Of a stretch of 64,000 bases of DNA, positions 25,423 to 33,647 are shown piece by piece; position 1 is the first letter of the stretch, and the number at the start of each line of letters is the position of its first letter. The notes under the pieces are model-generated. The model worked only from the letters and a program-made list of their open reading frames with translations. It was not told the origin of the DNA and did no database searches. Position numbers and translations under genes: made by a program. Source of the stretch: Polyangiaceae bacterium (GTDB taxonomy: Bacteria; Myxococcota_A; Polyangia; Polyangiales; Polyangiaceae); assembly GCA_015075635.1 (NCBI GenBank), contig JABTUA010000003.1, positions 372,001 through 436,000 on the forward strand, read 5' to 3'.

Positions 25423-25740
25423 GTGAGCTCCCATCGAGGCAGAAGGCGCATTCGTGACGGTCTCACTGATAGTCGATCGCGGTGTACGCGCCGCCGGTGC
25501 TGAAGCCGCAGGCGGCTTTGGTGAAGGGCTCACCAGAGCCAGGTAGTGGCCGCAAGTCGGCAGGCTGGGTCGCAGTTGGCGCAAATCGCCTGGTCTTTCT
25601 CTGCCCGCATACACCACGCGCCTCGACCTTCAGGCACCGCGCGGTCGCCGGGTTGCTCCAGCGCTGACCCGCCAACTTGTGTCTTGAAACCACCCACAAT
25701 GTAGGATAATGTGCGCCGCGTCTCGGCCAAGGAGAGTCAA
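25423..25740. other. 318-bp intergenic stretch with lower GC
   Basis: This stretch separates the propeller-like lipoprotein (minus) from the phospholipase-D-like gene (plus). It contains the decayed Cys-rich gene described separately, a locally AT-richer part from about 25660 to 25740, and AAGGAG (25731-25736) serving the phospholipase-D-like gene. I see no other gene or RNA. Confidence 0.5.
25463..25730 (-). pseudogene. Decayed remnant of a small Cys-rich gene
   Basis: The last 20 or so codons before the TGA at 25463-25465 read KAACGFSTGGAYTAIDYQ with almost every third position G or C, as in real genes here. Upstream the good reading moves to another frame, with Cys-spaced sequence (CANCDPAC and ACRLAATTW) that hits a stop near 25530. 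Together they look like one Cys-rich protein interrupted by a frameshift. No intact start or signal peptide is seen. It could instead be chance reading in non-coding DNA; the strong codon bias at the 3' end argues against that. Confidence 0.35.
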
Positions 25741-27489
25741 ATGCGCAAGCTTTACATGCTGTTGGCTGCATCGATCCTGAGCGCCGGCTGCGCTGTCGAC
25801 TCCGCTTCCGAGGACGAGGGCCCTTCGCCCGACGCCGAGAACGCCAGCATCCCGGCTCCCGGCAAGGCCGACTCCACGCTGACCCAGTGCCAGGTGGACG
25901 CGGCGCTCCTTTTCGCCAACGACCCCAGCGCGGACGTCGCCACTCTACGCGCGAGCGGCGTGCACTCGCTGGCGGCCAAACGGATCGTCCAAGCTCGGGG
26001 TGGCGTCGAAGGCGTCGCGTTCGGCTCGCTCGAGGAGCTCGACGCCGTGCCGTACGTGGGCCCGGCGGCGCTGACGAAGCTCGCGTCGAAGGGCGCAGCG
26101 TTCTGCCCGACCGGAGACTACCCGTCCTCGCAGGTCATCATGTCGCCGCAGCCGACGCGGGACACGAGCCACCTGGCCCGCGCGGTCGAGCTGATCGACG
26201 CCGCCCAGGAGTCCATCGACATCGCGATGTACAGCTTCAGCGACGCGCAGATCCTCGACGCCCTCGGGCGTGCTCGGGGCCGCGGCGTGGCCGTGCGCTT
26301 CCTGTTCGAGCCCGCGCGGGCCGAGGCCAAGGCGCCGGCCGGCACGAAGTCGGCCCAGGTCGAGGCCAAAGGCATCGACGTACGCTTCATCAACAAGATC
26401 ATGCACCACAAGTTCATGATCGTCGACGGTCCGCGTTCGAGCGCCTTCGCCGCGCTGGGCGCCACGCTGATGACCGGCAGCGGCAACTGGTCGAGCTCCG
26501 CCGGCACGCGCTACGACGAGAACACCGTGGTGCTGCGTGGCGCGCCGGAGCTCGCCCTGGCCTTTCAGAAGGAGTTCAACTACCTCTGGGAGAACTCTCG
26601 CGACTTCGTCAGCAGCACGCCGCGCGAGGCCGAGAAGAGCCTGCCCATCTCGGCCTGGATGGGGCTCGACGCCGCAGAGACCCAGGCAGCCTTCACCAGC
26701 GACAACTTCAAGCTCTTCTCCTCGGCGCTCGGCCCCGGCTTCTCGGTCGTCCCCCAGAAGAACACCGTGGCGGACGTTCTAGTCGGCCTGATCGGCGAGG
26801 CCAAACAGTCGATCTGGATCGCGTCCGGTCACCTGCGCTCGCGCCCGGTGACGGAGGCGCTCTTGGCGGCGAAGAACGCGAATCCGAGCCTCGACGTCCG
26901 GGTGTACGTGGACGGTCAGGAGTACGTCTCGGCCTCGACCAGCGCGCTGGAGAAGAAGGACCTGGACGCCTGCGTGGTCGCCGCAGGCGACAACGCGACC
27001 AAGAAGCAGGCCTGCTACGACAAGGACTTTCACTGGTCCTACCCGGTGGCGAAGGCCGGCGTGCCGCTGCGCTTCAAGCACTACGCCTACCGCTGGCACC
27101 ACAGCTACGCGCCGCAGATGCACCACAAGTACCTGATCGTGGACGGCGCGGTGCTGGCGTCAGGTAGCTACAATCTGTCCGACAACGCCGAGCACGAGAC
27201 CATGGAGAACATGGTGGTCTACCGCGGCGCCGCCTTCCAGGGCTTGGTCGGCGACTTCGTCGAGAACTTCGAGAGCATCTGGCAGACCGGCGAGGCAGCC
27301 GGCGCCTATGCCGAGATCCTGGACGAGGTGCAGAACGGGACCGGGCCGATCCCGCTGGTCTACGACTCCATGGCGCTGAACCACGAGCAGGTCACGACGC
27401 TGAAGGCGGCGATTCGCGAGGCGTGCCCCGAGGTGGACTCGCAGGACTACCGCGAGCACCCCGAGAAGCACATGACCTGTCCGCGCTGA
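25741..27489 (+). CDS. Phospholipase-D-like lipoprotein with helix-hairpin-helix domain
   Basis: A 582-residue predicted lipoprotein (lipobox ILSAGC, Cys17). After an acidic linker, residues about 60-115 form a helix-hairpin-helix pair (ELDAVPYVGPAALTKL). Two PLD repeats follow: HKD motif 1 is HHKFMIVDG near residue 221 with the downstream GSGNWS, and motif 2 is HHKYLIVDG near residue 460 with GSYNLS. The paired HxKxxxxD motifs make a phosphodiesterase active site; substrates in the family include phospholipids and nucleic acids. Having the HhH DNA-binding module on an exported PLD suggests a surface nuclease (inference). AAGGAG lies 7 bp before the chosen ATG. Confidence 0.88.
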   Translation: MRKLYMLLAASILSAGCAVDSASEDEGPSPDAENASIPAPGKADSTLTQCQVDAALLFANDPSADVATLRASGVHSLAAKRIVQARGGVEGVAFGSLEELDAVPYVGPAALTKLASKGAAFCPTGDYPSSQVIMSPQPTRDTSHLARAVELIDAAQESIDIAMYSFSDAQILDALGRARGRGVAVRFLFEPARAEAKAPAGTKSAQVEAKGIDVRFINKIMHHKFMIVDGPRSSAFAALGATLMTGSGNWSSSAGTRYDENTVVLRGAPELALAFQKEFNYLWENSRDFVSSTPREAEKSLPISAWMGLDAAETQAAFTSDNFKLFSSALGPGFSVVPQKNTVADVLVGLIGEAKQSIWIASGHLRSRPVTEALLAAKNANPSLDVRVYVDGQEYVSASTSALEKKDLDACVVAAGDNATKKQACYDKDFHWSYPVAKAGVPLRFKHYAYRWHHSYAPQMHHKYLIVDGAVLASGSYNLSDNAEHETMENMVVYRGAAFQGLVGDFVENFESIWQTGEAAGAYAEILDEVQNGTGPIPLVYDSMALNHEQVTTLKAAIREACPEVDSQDYREHPEKHMTCPR

Positions 27490-27536
27490 GCGCATGGGTC
27501 ACGAGCGCGTGACCGCGCGTGCGCTCGCGCGCTGAG

Positions 27537-27677
27537 TCACTCAGCCGGATCGAGCGGGTCGAACGCTGCGGCCTCGCCGCGCTTGACTTGATCGGAAGTG
27601 CGGCCGAAGCGGCGCTCCTTGCCGGAGAAGTCCTTGATGGCGTCGAGCAGCGTGGCAGGGCAGAAGTCCGGCCACAT
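27537..27677 (-). pseudogene. Detached second copy of the uppS 3' end (47 codons)
   Basis: The minus strand reads 46 residues plus stop, from MWPDF to DPLDPAE, matching the C terminus of the intact uppS at 28419-28559 without any indel. I count 17 differences in 141 bp (88% identity); 12 codons differ only silently, and four residues differ (Cys/Arg, Ala/Ser, Lys/Thr, Asp/Gln). Similarity ends at the ATG codon of MWPDF; beyond it the sequence is unrelated. There is no start region, so it cannot make the enzyme. The excess of silent changes shows the tail diverged while still part of a working gene. Confidence 0.85.
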
Positions 27678-27729
27678 TCATCCTGCCCCAGCTCGCAGGT
27701 GCTCGGCGCTTCGCGCCTGCGCGCCTGCG

Positions 27730-27768
27730 GTCTTCCCCTCATTCGGGCTTCGCCCGAATGGGGAAGAC
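27730..27768. repeat. Strong hairpin beside the uppS tail copy
   Basis: GTCTTCCCC-TC-ATTCGGGC, a TTC loop, then GCCCGAATGGGGAAGAC. The arms pair over 17 bp with a 2-nt bulge. There is no T-run, and it lies 241 bp past the nearest stop, so a terminator role is doubtful; a palindromic mobile unit or recombination end is as likely. Confidence 0.6.
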
Positions 27769-28049
27769 GGGTCGTCCCGAGCTTGGTGCGTCTTCGCACG
27801 GCGTCACGTGCGGTGCTCCGTGGCTGGCACGTCGTCGCACGCCGTTACGAGCGGCATGGTGTCCTCGGCCCGGCGCGGCGGTCGGGCTGCGCTCGGCGGC
27901 GCACGCTCTGCGCCACGCCGCGCGGTGAACTGACGCGCCATGCCGAGGCCGCGTGCGCGTGCGTGCTCGAGAGCGTCTGAGGCGGCGTGTCACAGAGCCT
28001 GCGCCCTGGGTCGCGAAGCCCGCCCACCGCGCCGGGCCTCGGAGGAACC

Positions 28050-28415
28050 ATGCTCGCTCGTGACCGTCATCAACTCCGCCGTCAACAGCTCCTCGCGGAA
28101 CGCGCCGCCGCGATGCGGGCAGCGGCCACCGCGTCGGAGACCGCGCTCTGGTCTGCGCTTCGCGCGCGTCAGCTAGGCGTCGAGGTGCGGCGTCAGGTCG
28201 TCATCGGAGACTGCATCGCCGACTTCGTCGTGCCAGCCCAGCGACTGATCATCGAGGTGGACGGCAGCGTGCACCGCGGTCGCCGGGCGGCGGACGCGCG
28301 CCGGGAGCAGAAGCTCGCGAGGCTCGGCTACCGCGTGCTGCGGCTGGAGGCTGAGCTCGTGGAGCGCGCGCTCCCGGAGGCGCTCCGCCGGGTACGCGAA
28401 GCGCTTGGCGGGTGA
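28050..28415 (+). CDS. DUF559 endonuclease-fold protein
   Basis: A 121-residue DUF559 protein. The N-terminal helix is basic (RDRHQLRRQQLLAERAAAM), then the fold's core: TASETALWSALR, the strand QVVIGDCIADFVV with the acidic residues expected in a Vsr/PD-(D/E)xK-like site, and LIIEVDGSVH with Glu and Asp. The C terminus has RLGYRVLRLEAELV. DUF559 proteins are thought to be nucleases and are often scattered in multiple copies with mobile character. GGAGG at 28041-28045 precedes the ATG by 4 bp. The gene sits between the two uppS tail copies, which suggests it arrived with that rearrangement. Confidence 0.85.
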   Translation: MLARDRHQLRRQQLLAERAAAMRAAATASETALWSALRARQLGVEVRRQVVIGDCIADFVVPAQRLIIEVDGSVHRGRRAADARREQKLARLGYRVLRLEAELVERALPEALRRVREALGG

Positions 28416-28418
28416 GCG

Positions 28419-29192
28419 TCATTCCGCGGGATCGAGCGGGTCGAACGCTGCGGCTTCGCCGCGTTTGACCTGATCGGAGGTGCGGCCGAAGCGGCGTTCT
28501 TTCCCGGAGAACTGCGTGATGGCGTCGAGGAGCGTGGAGGGGCGGAAGTCCGGCCACATGATCGGCAGGAAGGAGAGCTCCGCGTAGGCCGCTTCGTAGA
28601 GCAGGAAGTCGGAGAGCCGGCTCTCGCCTCCGGTGCGGATCAGGAGGTCCACGTCGGGGAGCGAGCGCGTGGTCATCTCGCGGTGGAAGAAGCTCTCGTC
28701 GATCTCCTCCGGCAGCACGAGCCCGGCGCGGGCGCGCACGGCGAGGGCGCGGGCGGCTTCGACGATGTCCTGGCGTCCGCCGTAGGAGAGCGCCAGGGTC
28801 AGCGTCATCTTGTCGCCGTCGGCCGTGTAGCGGATCAGATCCTCCACCGCGTGCCGCGTGCCGGTCGGCAGATCTTCGAGCGCGCCGATGACGTTCACGC
28901 GGATGCCCAGCGAACGCAGCTCGGAGCGCTCCTTCTTGGCGAAGTCGACGAGCAGTCGCATCAGCGCTTCGACCTCGCCGCGGGGCCGGGCCCAGTTGGC
29001 CACGCTGAACGCGTACAGCGTCAGGTACTCGACGCCGATGCGGGCGGCCGTCTCGACCGCGTCGCGAACGGCGCGGGCGCCCTCCGCGTGGCCTTCGACG
29101 CGCTCCAGCCCGCGCTCGCGGGCCCAGCGGCCGTTGCCGTCCATGATGATGGCGATGTGACGAGGAACCCTGACTTTGCCGTTCTCAGACAC
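28419..29192 (-). CDS. uppS: Isoprenyl transferase (undecaprenyl diphosphate synthase)
   Basis: A 257-residue cis-prenyltransferase. It adds isopentenyl units to farnesyl diphosphate to make the C55 carrier lipid for peptidoglycan and O-antigen. The catalytic Asp lies in IIMDGNGRWA near residue 16, followed by GHAEGA, the conserved Trp/Arg region FSVANWARP, and near residue 200 the diphosphate-binding RTGGESRLSDFLLYE. GTG at 29192 was chosen: it starts just before the conserved core and gives the usual length, whereas the open frame further upstream crosses a lipoprotein gene. The C-terminal 47 codons are duplicated at 27537-27677. Confidence 0.95.
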   Translation of the reverse strand: MSENGKVRVPRHIAIIMDGNGRWARERGLERVEGHAEGARAVRDAVETAARIGVEYLTLYAFSVANWARPRGEVEALMRLLVDFAKKERSELRSLGIRVNVIGALEDLPTGTRHAVEDLIRYTADGDKMTLTLALSYGGRQDIVEAARALAVRARAGLVLPEEIDESFFHREMTTRSLPDVDLLIRTGGESRLSDFLLYEAAYAELSFLPIMWPDFRPSTLLDAITQFSGKERRFGRTSDQVKRGEAAAFDPLDPAE

Positions 29193-29326
29193 GATGTTTT
29201 CCGTCTCCCGAAGCCAAGCGAGCTTCCGATGGCTCAGGGTGGCAAAGAGAAGCGCGGGAGGCGGGGGGCCTGTGTGGAGGTTTGATGGAATCCGCGACAC
29301 TCGCCCGGGTCCAACCCACATAAGTA

Positions 29327-29352
29327 GAGGCTTATCCAGGGGTTGAAGCCTC
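29327..29352. promoter_or_regulatory. Inverted repeat between uppS and the Cys-rich lipoprotein
   Basis: GAGGCTT (29327-29333) and AAGCCTC (29346-29352) form a 7-bp inverted repeat with a 12-bp spacer in the 262-bp divergent region. It is an operator candidate only. Confidence 0.25.
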
Positions 29353-29454
29353 CTGGCGAGACGAGGCGGTTGCCCCTCGGCCCGCGCGGCGGTATCCGCA
29401 GCGACGGGTGCCGCTGGACGCTCGTGCGTCCAAGCGCTCGGGAGGTCCTGGAAA

Positions 29455-29976
29455 ATGAAGCTCGTCGTCTCGGTCTCAGTGGGCATCGCAACCGTCTGGC
29501 TCGCGTCGCTTGCGGCGTGTACCGCATCGTCTGACTCCGGAGGCACCGGTGGGGCCGGCGGCTACGGCACCGGCGGCGGCACCACCGGCGGTAGCGGCGG
29601 CATGGCGACGGGCGGGGCCGGCGGCAGCATGGGCGGCTCGACCAGCGGCGGCGCTGGCGGAGCCAGCAGCGGCGGCGGAGGAGGCTCCGGTGGGTCGACC
29701 GCGTGCCCGCTCCAGATCCAGGGCGTGTCCCAGGCCTGCGCGGACTGCATCACCGGCAAGTGCTGCAACGAGTTCGTCGCCTGCGGGCAGGACACGACCT
29801 GCAACACCTTCAACACCTGCGTCGTGCAGAACAACCCGGACTGCTCGGCCGCGACCGACGCGGCGGGTCTGAAGACCTGCTTGACCACGCCTTGCCCGAC
29901 CACGGACGCGGCCTACCAGCTGTGGGGAACGGCGCAGGCGTGCGCCGCGCAGAGCTGCTCCACCGAGTGCCAGTAA
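29455..29976 (+). CDS. Gly-rich-stalk, Cys-rich predicted lipoprotein
   Basis: A 173-residue predicted lipoprotein: signal to LASLAAC (Cys near residue 22), a Gly/Ser/Thr stalk of about 55 residues and a C-terminal domain with about a dozen Cys residues (for example CADCITGKCC, CGQDTTC, CVVQNNPDC, CSTEC) that should form several disulphides. Such small Cys-rich domains are common on Polyangia surface proteins. GGGAGG (29440-29445) precedes the ATG. The following methyltransferase begins 10 bp before its stop, so the two are coupled although their roles seem unrelated. Confidence 0.75.
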   Translation: MKLVVSVSVGIATVWLASLAACTASSDSGGTGGAGGYGTGGGTTGGSGGMATGGAGGSMGGSTSGGAGGASSGGGGGSGGSTACPLQIQGVSQACADCITGKCCNEFVACGQDTTCNTFNTCVVQNNPDCSAATDAAGLKTCLTTPCPTTDAAYQLWGTAQACAAQSCSTECQ

Positions 29977-30704
29977 CCCGAAGCGCGCACGATCACTACG
30001 GCGCCGACCTCGCGTACATCCATGACGCGGGGTTCGGCGCCCTCGCGCACCGAGCCGGTCCCGCGCTCGTGGCCGAGCTGCGCGCTCGCGGCATTCGACG
30101 GGGGCTCGTGGTCGAGCTCGGCTGCGGGAGCGGCATCTTGGCGGCGCGGCTCGGGCGGGCCGGCTACGACGTCCTGGGAGTGGACGTGTCGCCGGCCATG
30201 CTGCGCCTGGCGAAGCGCGCGGCGCCCGGGGCGTGCTTCGTGCGGGCGTCGCTCCACGAATTCCCGCTGCCGAGGTGCGAGGCGGTGCTCGCGCTGGGCG
30301 AGGGCCTGGCCTACGTCCCCGTTCGCGGGCGGGCGCCGTCGCTCCGGCGGCTGTTCGCGCGCGTGGCGCGCGCGCTCCGGCCCGGTGGGCTGTTCGCGTT
30401 CGACCTGATCGTGAAGGACGGCAGCCCGCGGCTCGACGCGCGTGGATTCCGTGCAACGTGGGACTGGGCCGTGCTGAGCGAGGTGCAGGAGCGCGGCGCG
30501 CGCCTCGAGCGTCGCATCACGACCTTTCGGCGCGTCGGCGCCAGCTATCGGCGGAGCGCGGAGACACACGCGCAGCGCTTGGTGCGGCGCGACGAGGTGA
30601 CCTCGCTCTTGCGAGGCGCCGGCTTTCGCGTCAGCACCGCCCGCGCGTACGGCAAGGTCGAGCTCCTACCCAGGCGCCTGGCGTTCTTCGCCACGCGGCT
30701 CTGA
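29967..30704 (+). CDS. Class I SAM-dependent methyltransferase
   Basis: A 245-residue methyltransferase. Motif I is VVELGCGSGILAARL near residues 47-61, post-I Asp in LGVDVSP near residue 73, and motif IV region ALGEGLAYVP; a RPGGLFAFDL strand follows. GTG at 29967 overlaps the end of the lipoprotein gene; the N-terminal reading HDHYGADLAYIHDAGF is typical of small-molecule methyltransferases of the Methyltransf_25 type. Substrate unknown. Confidence 0.83.
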   Translation: MPVTRSAHDHYGADLAYIHDAGFGALAHRAGPALVAELRARGIRRGLVVELGCGSGILAARLGRAGYDVLGVDVSPAMLRLAKRAAPGACFVRASLHEFPLPRCEAVLALGEGLAYVPVRGRAPSLRRLFARVARALRPGGLFAFDLIVKDGSPRLDARGFRATWDWAVLSEVQERGARLERRITTFRRVGASYRRSAETHAQRLVRRDEVTSLLRGAGFRVSTARAYGKVELLPRRLAFFATRL

Positions 30705-30706
30705 CG

Positions 30707-32197
30707 TCAGGTCTCTTCCTCGACCGGCGCGTCGTGCCTGGGCTTCGAGCGCCGCTCGAGGGCCTCGCGGGCCTCGCCCGCGGCTTCCTTGATCTGCTCG
30801 GCGGCGCGCCGGCGCGCCGGCGGGAAGACCAGGCGGAACACCACCCGGGGCGGACCCGCCTCGGCCAGCTCGGCGCGACCACCGTGCGCCTCGGCTACGG
30901 CCCGCACGATCGACAGGCCGAGCCCGGTGCCGCCTTTGTCCGAGCGGGTGGTGACGAAGCGTCGGAAGAGCCGTTCGCGGACGTGCTTGGGAACGGAGCC
31001 GGAGCTCGCCACGTCGAGCACCACTCCGTCTTCTTCCCGGCGCAGGTGGAGCTCGACGGGTTGGTCGTCGCCCGAGTGAATCAGCGCGTTCTCCAGCAGG
31101 TTGTCGATGCAGCGGACCAGCCAGGCTTCTTCGCCGCGGATGCGCGTGTCCCCCTCGGTGCGGCTCCTGACTCGAGCGGAAGCGTCACCGAGCGCGTCGA
31201 GCGCGACGCGGACCACGGTACCGAGGTCGACGACCTCCAGGTCTTCCGCGCCGCGCGCCTCGATGCGCGCGAGGCTCAGCAGATCGCCGAGCAGTCGTTC
31301 GATGCGCTCGGTCGCCTCGCGGATGCGCCCGACGAAGCGCCGCGCCTCCTCCGGCTCGTCGATGGCCCCTTCCTCGAGCACCTCGGCGCTGGCGCGGATC
31401 GCGGCCACGGGGTTCTTCAGCTCGTGGGACAGATCGGCGGCGAAGGTCTCGACGAAGGGACGGCCTTGGAGCTGGCGGCGCATCGAGTCGATGGAGCGGT
31501 TCAGGCGCGTCACCTCGCGTCCGGCCGGCTCGAGCGGTGCGGCGACCCGCTCCCCGGCGCTGACCTTCTCGGCGAAGGTGCTGAGCTTCTCGATGGGGCG
31601 GGCGATGGCGCGCCCGATCAGCGCGGCCGCCGCCGCCGCCGCTGCGCCCAGGACCAGGCTGATGACCAGCACCGTCGGCGCGAAGTCCTCGAGCAGCCTC
31701 AACATCACCACCGTCGGCTTGACCACGCGGGCGGAGCCCGCTGCGGCGCCGCGGATCACGATGGGCGTGTCCACGCTGACGGTGCCGGGCTCGCCCTTCC
31801 TGCTGGCCCGGCCGCGCGGAAAGAGCATGCGCCCGTCGCGGTCGAGCAGCTCGAAGGAGAGCTCCGCGCCCCGCTCGCGCTCGGTCTCGAGGCGCACGGC
31901 GATCTCTTCGATGCGGATGTTGCCGCGGTCCATCTCGGCGCCGACGATCCCGGCCACCACCGCGCTCTCGTCCAGCGCCGCCTGGCTCGCCAGGCGCACG
32001 GCTCGCGCCTCGATGCGGTCGATCACCATGATGCCCAGCCCGAAGGCGAAGGCCCCGACGATTAGGCCGAGCGCCAGGAAGATCTGCATGCGGATCGAGA
32101 GGCCGCGGGTGCGCGTCGCGAGCAGGCGCGACACCACGAAGGCCGCGAACAGGATCAACCCGATGGCGGCAGCAGCGACGACGACCAGGCGGATCAC
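30707..32197 (-). CDS. Sensor histidine kinase of an OmpR-type pair
   Basis: A 496-residue membrane kinase. Two hydrophobic helices lie near residues 3-20 and 38-58, a periplasmic sensor segment of about 110 residues follows, and a further helix at about 172-195 leads into a HAMP linker (IARPIEKL). HisKA carries the phospho-acceptor His in DLSHELKNPVAA near residue 277; HATPase_c has the N-box ENALIH, and GTGLGLS as G2. It starts at GTG 32197 overlapping the regulator's TGA in GTGA, so the two are co-translated. Topology recalls CreC-like kinases, but the stimulus is unknown. Confidence 0.9.
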   Translation of the reverse strand: MIRLVVVAAAAIGLILFAAFVVSRLLATRTRGLSIRMQIFLALGLIVGAFAFGLGIMVIDRIEARAVRLASQAALDESAVVAGIVGAEMDRGNIRIEEIAVRLETERERGAELSFELLDRDGRMLFPRGRASRKGEPGTVSVDTPIVIRGAAAGSARVVKPTVVMLRLLEDFAPTVLVISLVLGAAAAAAAALIGRAIARPIEKLSTFAEKVSAGERVAAPLEPAGREVTRLNRSIDSMRRQLQGRPFVETFAADLSHELKNPVAAIRASAEVLEEGAIDEPEEARRFVGRIREATERIERLLGDLLSLARIEARGAEDLEVVDLGTVVRVALDALGDASARVRSRTEGDTRIRGEEAWLVRCIDNLLENALIHSGDDQPVELHLRREEDGVVLDVASSGSVPKHVRERLFRRFVTTRSDKGGTGLGLSIVRAVAEAHGGRAELAEAGPPRVVFRLVFPPARRRAAEQIKEAAGEAREALERRSKPRHDAPVEEET

Positions 32198-32895
32198 GGC
32201 TTCTCGGCGCCGTTCGGCGGCTCCTCGGCGATGCGGTACCCGACTCCCCGCACGGTCTCGATCAGGCCCGGGTCGCCGCCCGCGTCGGCCACCTTCTTGC
32301 GCAGGCTCTTCACGTGCGAGTCGATGGTTCGGTCGGTGATGGCGAAGCCGTCGCCCCAGACCTTGTCGATGATCTGCGCGCGCGTGTACACGCGGCCGGG
32401 GCTCTCGAGCAGGCAGGCCAAGAGGTCGAACTCGACGCGAGTGAGCTCCAGGGGCTTGCCGTCCACCTGCGCGCGCCGCGTCGCCTCGTCCACCCCGAGG
32501 GGCGGGCGCCCTGGGGCGGCCGGCGAGCTCTTGCCCGGACTGGCGCGCCGCAGCACGGCCCGCACTCGCGCGACGACCTCGCGGGGAGAGAACGGCTTCA
32601 TCACGTAGTCGTCCGCGCCGGTCTCCAGCGCCGCGACGCGGTCGGCCTCGCCGTCGCGGCTCGACAGCACGATGATGGGCGTCGAGCGACCGGCGCGCCG
32701 CCAGGTGCCGATCAGGTCGAAGCCGCTGCCGTCCGGGAGCATCAGGTCGAGGACGATGAGCTCCGAGTCCCCGGCGCGCGTCGCGGCGTCGCAAGTGCCG
32801 GCGATCTCCACCGTGAAGCCGTCGCGACGCAGGGCATACGCCACCGATTCCGCGATGGCGGGCTCGTCCTCCACGACCAGGATGCGCTGTGCCAT
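32194..32895 (-). CDS. OmpR-family response regulator
   Basis: A 233-residue two-domain regulator. The receiver has acidic residues in VVEDEP, phospho-acceptor Asp in IVLDLMLPDG near residue 49, and Lys in VMKPFSP near residue 99. The C-terminal winged helix holds LTRVEFDLLACL and the recognition region ITDRTIDSHVKSLRKK. It regulates transcription when phosphorylated by the kinase encoded just downstream in the GTGA-coupled gene. A GGGAGGG precedes the ATG. Confidence 0.93.
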   Translation of the reverse strand: MAQRILVVEDEPAIAESVAYALRRDGFTVEIAGTCDAATRAGDSELIVLDLMLPDGSGFDLIGTWRRAGRSTPIIVLSSRDGEADRVAALETGADDYVMKPFSPREVVARVRAVLRRASPGKSSPAAPGRPPLGVDEATRRAQVDGKPLELTRVEFDLLACLLESPGRVYTRAQIIDKVWGDGFAITDRTIDSHVKSLRKKVADAGGDPGLIETVRGVGYRIAEEPPNGAEKP

Positions 32896-32950
32896 CCCTC
32901 CCGGACGGTAGCACCAGAGCGTGCACGGGGCGGGGAGAACGCGTGGAGAG

Positions 32951-33547
32951 TCAGCCGCGCGTCAGCTCTTTGACCAAGGGGCCCACCGCGGCCACGAGGC
33001 GATCGAGGTGGGCGGGGATGGGCCGGGTGCCGGCGAAGTGAACGACGAGCCCGCCGGGGCGCACCTCGATGTGGCCGTTGAAGCGCCAAGACGCGAGGAG
33101 CTGCCGTGCGCCCTTGGGAAAAGCGGCGGCCGCCTCCGAAGGAGAGGCCGCGAGCGTCAACATGTGGTCGTCCCAGGCCGGATCGCCGATCTTCACCGTG
33201 GGCATCGGCGGGCTCTCCAGGTAAGCGACGCGGGTGTTGAAGTGCTCGCCGCCACGGGCCGCGGCTCGCCGCACGAAGCCGGGGTTCGAGATGAAGAGCA
33301 GCACGGTGCGATCGACGGGCTCGCTGTCGATGGGGGCGTGCCAGGGCTCCGCGATGGTCGCGCCACCCGGGGGCACGGACCAAGACGCGGCGTTGAACCA
33401 GGCCTCGGCGGCCACCATCGTGTCGAAAGGCTCCCAGGCGTTGAACCAGACCTGATCGGGCCAGGGTTCGAACTTCATGCGCCGCCCGCGCGCCCAGGCG
33501 GCGACTTCGGCGGAGCCTTCGGGGAGCGCTGGGGGAGGGGTCGGCAC
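32951..33547 (-). CDS. Hypothetical protein, 198 aa
   Basis: A 198-residue cytosolic-looking protein starting at GTG 33547. It is rich in Trp and aromatic residues (QVWFNAWEPFDTMVAAEAWFN, SWRFNGHIEVRPGGL) and predicted mostly beta with a helical C terminus. An internal ATG at 33478 would remove 23 residues, but the removed part looks coding. No family recognised. It lies 55 bp upstream of the response regulator on the same strand and may be the head of that operon. Confidence 0.6.
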   Translation of the reverse strand: MPTPPPALPEGSAEVAAWARGRRMKFEPWPDQVWFNAWEPFDTMVAAEAWFNAASWSVPPGGATIAEPWHAPIDSEPVDRTVLLFISNPGFVRRAAARGGEHFNTRVAYLESPPMPTVKIGDPAWDDHMLTLAASPSEAAAAFPKGARQLLASWRFNGHIEVRPGGLVVHFAGTRPIPAHLDRLVAAVGPLVKELTRG

Positions 33548-33647
33548 GGCGGGCTCGGAGCCTTCTGTAGACCGACTTCCGCGCCGATGGAACCGTCCCC
33601 GGTCGCCACGCTTGACGGCCGCATGCGCTCGGCGGAAGCATCCGCGC

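Larger units (their letters stand above)
27490..28049. other. 560-bp region without intact genes, holding a uppS tail copy and a hairpin
   Basis: Between the phospholipase-D-like gene and the DUF559 gene. It contains the detached uppS tail (27537-27677), a strong hairpin (27730-27768) and then about 280 bp with no convincing coding frame, rich in short CG-type repeats. The GGAGG at 28041-28045 serves the DUF559 gene. Confidence 0.6.
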
